In this document: one piece after another, positions 63,452 to 64,000 of the stretch
Layout of the letters: every line of letters starts with the position of its first letter
How positions within the stretch are numbered: position 1 is the first letter of the stretch
DNA from: DATAES01 sp963802415
GTDB lineage: Bacteria > Actinomycetota > Acidimicrobiia > Acidimicrobiales > JACDCH01
NCBI GenBank assembly: GCA_963802415.1
Contig: CAWDIH010000003.1
Location: 744,001 to 808,000, forward strand
Reading direction: 5' to 3'
Length of the DNA: 64,000 nt
Notes under the pieces: generated by a model
What the model was told of the DNA's origin: nothing
What the model saw: only the letters and a program-made list of their open reading frames with translations
Database searches by the model: none
Position numbers and translations under genes: made by a program

Positions 63452-64000
63452 ATGACGGGTCGAAAGGTTCTCGCCAAACTGACTGCGGTCGCGCTTGCTG
63501 TTGCCGTCGTCGTATTCGCTTCGTCGACTTCGCCAGCAGCGGCGCAGGCCACTTCCAAGGGGAAGACCGACGCTGAGTACGAAGCGCAACTTCGCTCGGC
63601 ATCCGCGACAGGAGCGGAGACGCTCAGCGCCTCAACGGTGTCAGCGACACGGACCGAAACGGTGAGCGCTGCGGCCAACACCGTTGTCGCCACCTCCGTC
63701 GCGGGCGGCCAGGACTCCGTTGGCGACGGCAACCCGGTGACCTTCTGCCAAGGCGACATCACGTCCTTTGGCGCGTCCTACTCGACGACGGTGGGAATCT
63801 GGCTCACAACCGCCTGTGGCTCCAGTCCCACCGGCGCGAACTGGACGCCGGGGATCACCCACATCATCTGGTCGATCGACGTCAACGGTGATGGCATCGA
63901 CGATTACTCCGCGTTCTTCGAAAACTTCTTGGGAGTCACCGCTCCCGTCTACTTCACCAACGGGGACTTCGTCAGAGTCTGCGACGCAACACCGAACTGG
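63452..64000 (+). CDS. Secreted protein of unknown function (3' end outside window)
   Basis: ATG at 63452; the frame is open to the window edge (183 residues). The signal peptide KVLAKLTAVALAVAVVVFAS ends near PAAAQA. Next is a Thr/Ser/Ala-rich linker (ETLSASTVSATRTETVSAAA), then a globular start with paired cysteines (VTFCQGDI and TTACGSSP) and an acidic Ca-loop-like SIDVNGDGIDDYSAFFE. This last motif resembles EF-hand-like/dockerin or FG-GAP loops, as in other surface proteins of this window. The family cannot be named from the partial sequence. Confidence 0.75.
   Translation, partial: MTGRKVLAKLTAVALAVAVVVFASSTSPAAAQATSKGKTDAEYEAQLRSASATGAETLSASTVSATRTETVSAAANTVVATSVAGGQDSVGDGNPVTFCQGDITSFGASYSTTVGIWLTTACGSSPTGANWTPGITHIIWSIDVNGDGIDDYSAFFENFLGVTAPVYFTNGDFVRVCDATPNW

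Noticed and set aside
63081..63455. 125-residue reading frame after the second gene start
   Set aside because: Only the first ~14 codons resemble the parent gene; the remainder is Arg/Ser/Trp-rich without protein-like pattern and contains a 15-bp inverted repeat.

Overview
The window is high-GC DNA with many GTG and TTG starts, tightly overlapping operons and actinobacterial gene neighbourhoods. These include a large GT2/GT-C protein next to a DUF5719 protein, CofD and CofE for coenzyme F420, LCP and CAP-type wall proteins, and a methylmalonyl-CoA mutase beside MeaB. It is most likely an actinomycete-phylum bacterium, and the small unknown proteins and sugar loci suggest Acidimicrobiia. That last step is inference from gene content, not a phylogeny.

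Layout. 1-5447: DUF5719 protein (cut by the window edge), GT2/GT-C, a 65-residue unknown and a GT4. 5457-9463: rmd-like reductase, XRE regulator, gmd, cofD and cofE. 9540-15967 (minus): one operon of three GT4 enzymes, a secreted protein, a mannose-1-phosphate guanylyltransferase-like enzyme and an NDP-sugar epimerase. 16011-20798: GDP-L-fucose synthase converging on LCP protein, UDP-glucose dehydrogenase and UDP-xylose synthase. 20825-29368: metabolic block (acyl-CoA dehydrogenase, pabB, pabC, birA, biotin carboxylase/BCCP, a membrane protein, LpdA-like flavoprotein). 29584-33771: methylmalonyl-CoA mutase and MeaB, separated by a gene bounded by 49-bp inverted repeats. 33710-53911: second envelope-polysaccharide region (methyltransferases, Wzm/Wzt exporter, GTs, amidase, SpoIID protein, DUF2142 protein, CAP protein, rmlD-rmlB-rmlA, a double GT). 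54138-59250: rhodanese-MoeB, GT4, methyltransferase, DUF2304, GT2 and Sir2. 59375-64000: unknown and secreted proteins, with a duplicated promoter-leader.

How the genes fit together. Enzymes here would supply GDP-mannose, GDP-6-deoxyhexoses (rhamnose and fucose branches), UDP-glucuronate, UDP-xylose and most of the dTDP-L-rhamnose route (no rmlC is seen). At least nine glycosyltransferases use such donors, a Wzm/Wzt ABC pair exports a polymer, and an LCP enzyme could attach it to peptidoglycan. Three wall-directed proteins (SpoIID, amidase, CAP) carry the same WYLRN/GDWNGDG repeat module. The birA, biotin carboxylase, mutase and MeaB genes point to propionyl-CoA or acetyl-CoA carboxylation and methylmalonyl-CoA metabolism.

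The most unusual features are: the inverted-repeat-bounded AbiEi/DUF559 nuclease gene (31707-32801); a 119-bp nested-palindrome repeat present twice at convergent gene ends; a duplicated promoter plus leader plus gene start (59272 and 62993); and the shared repeat module. Thirteen single-base frame breaks in otherwise conserved genes look like consensus errors in the underlying sequence, so frame-broken genes are reported as whole genes with the break marked.
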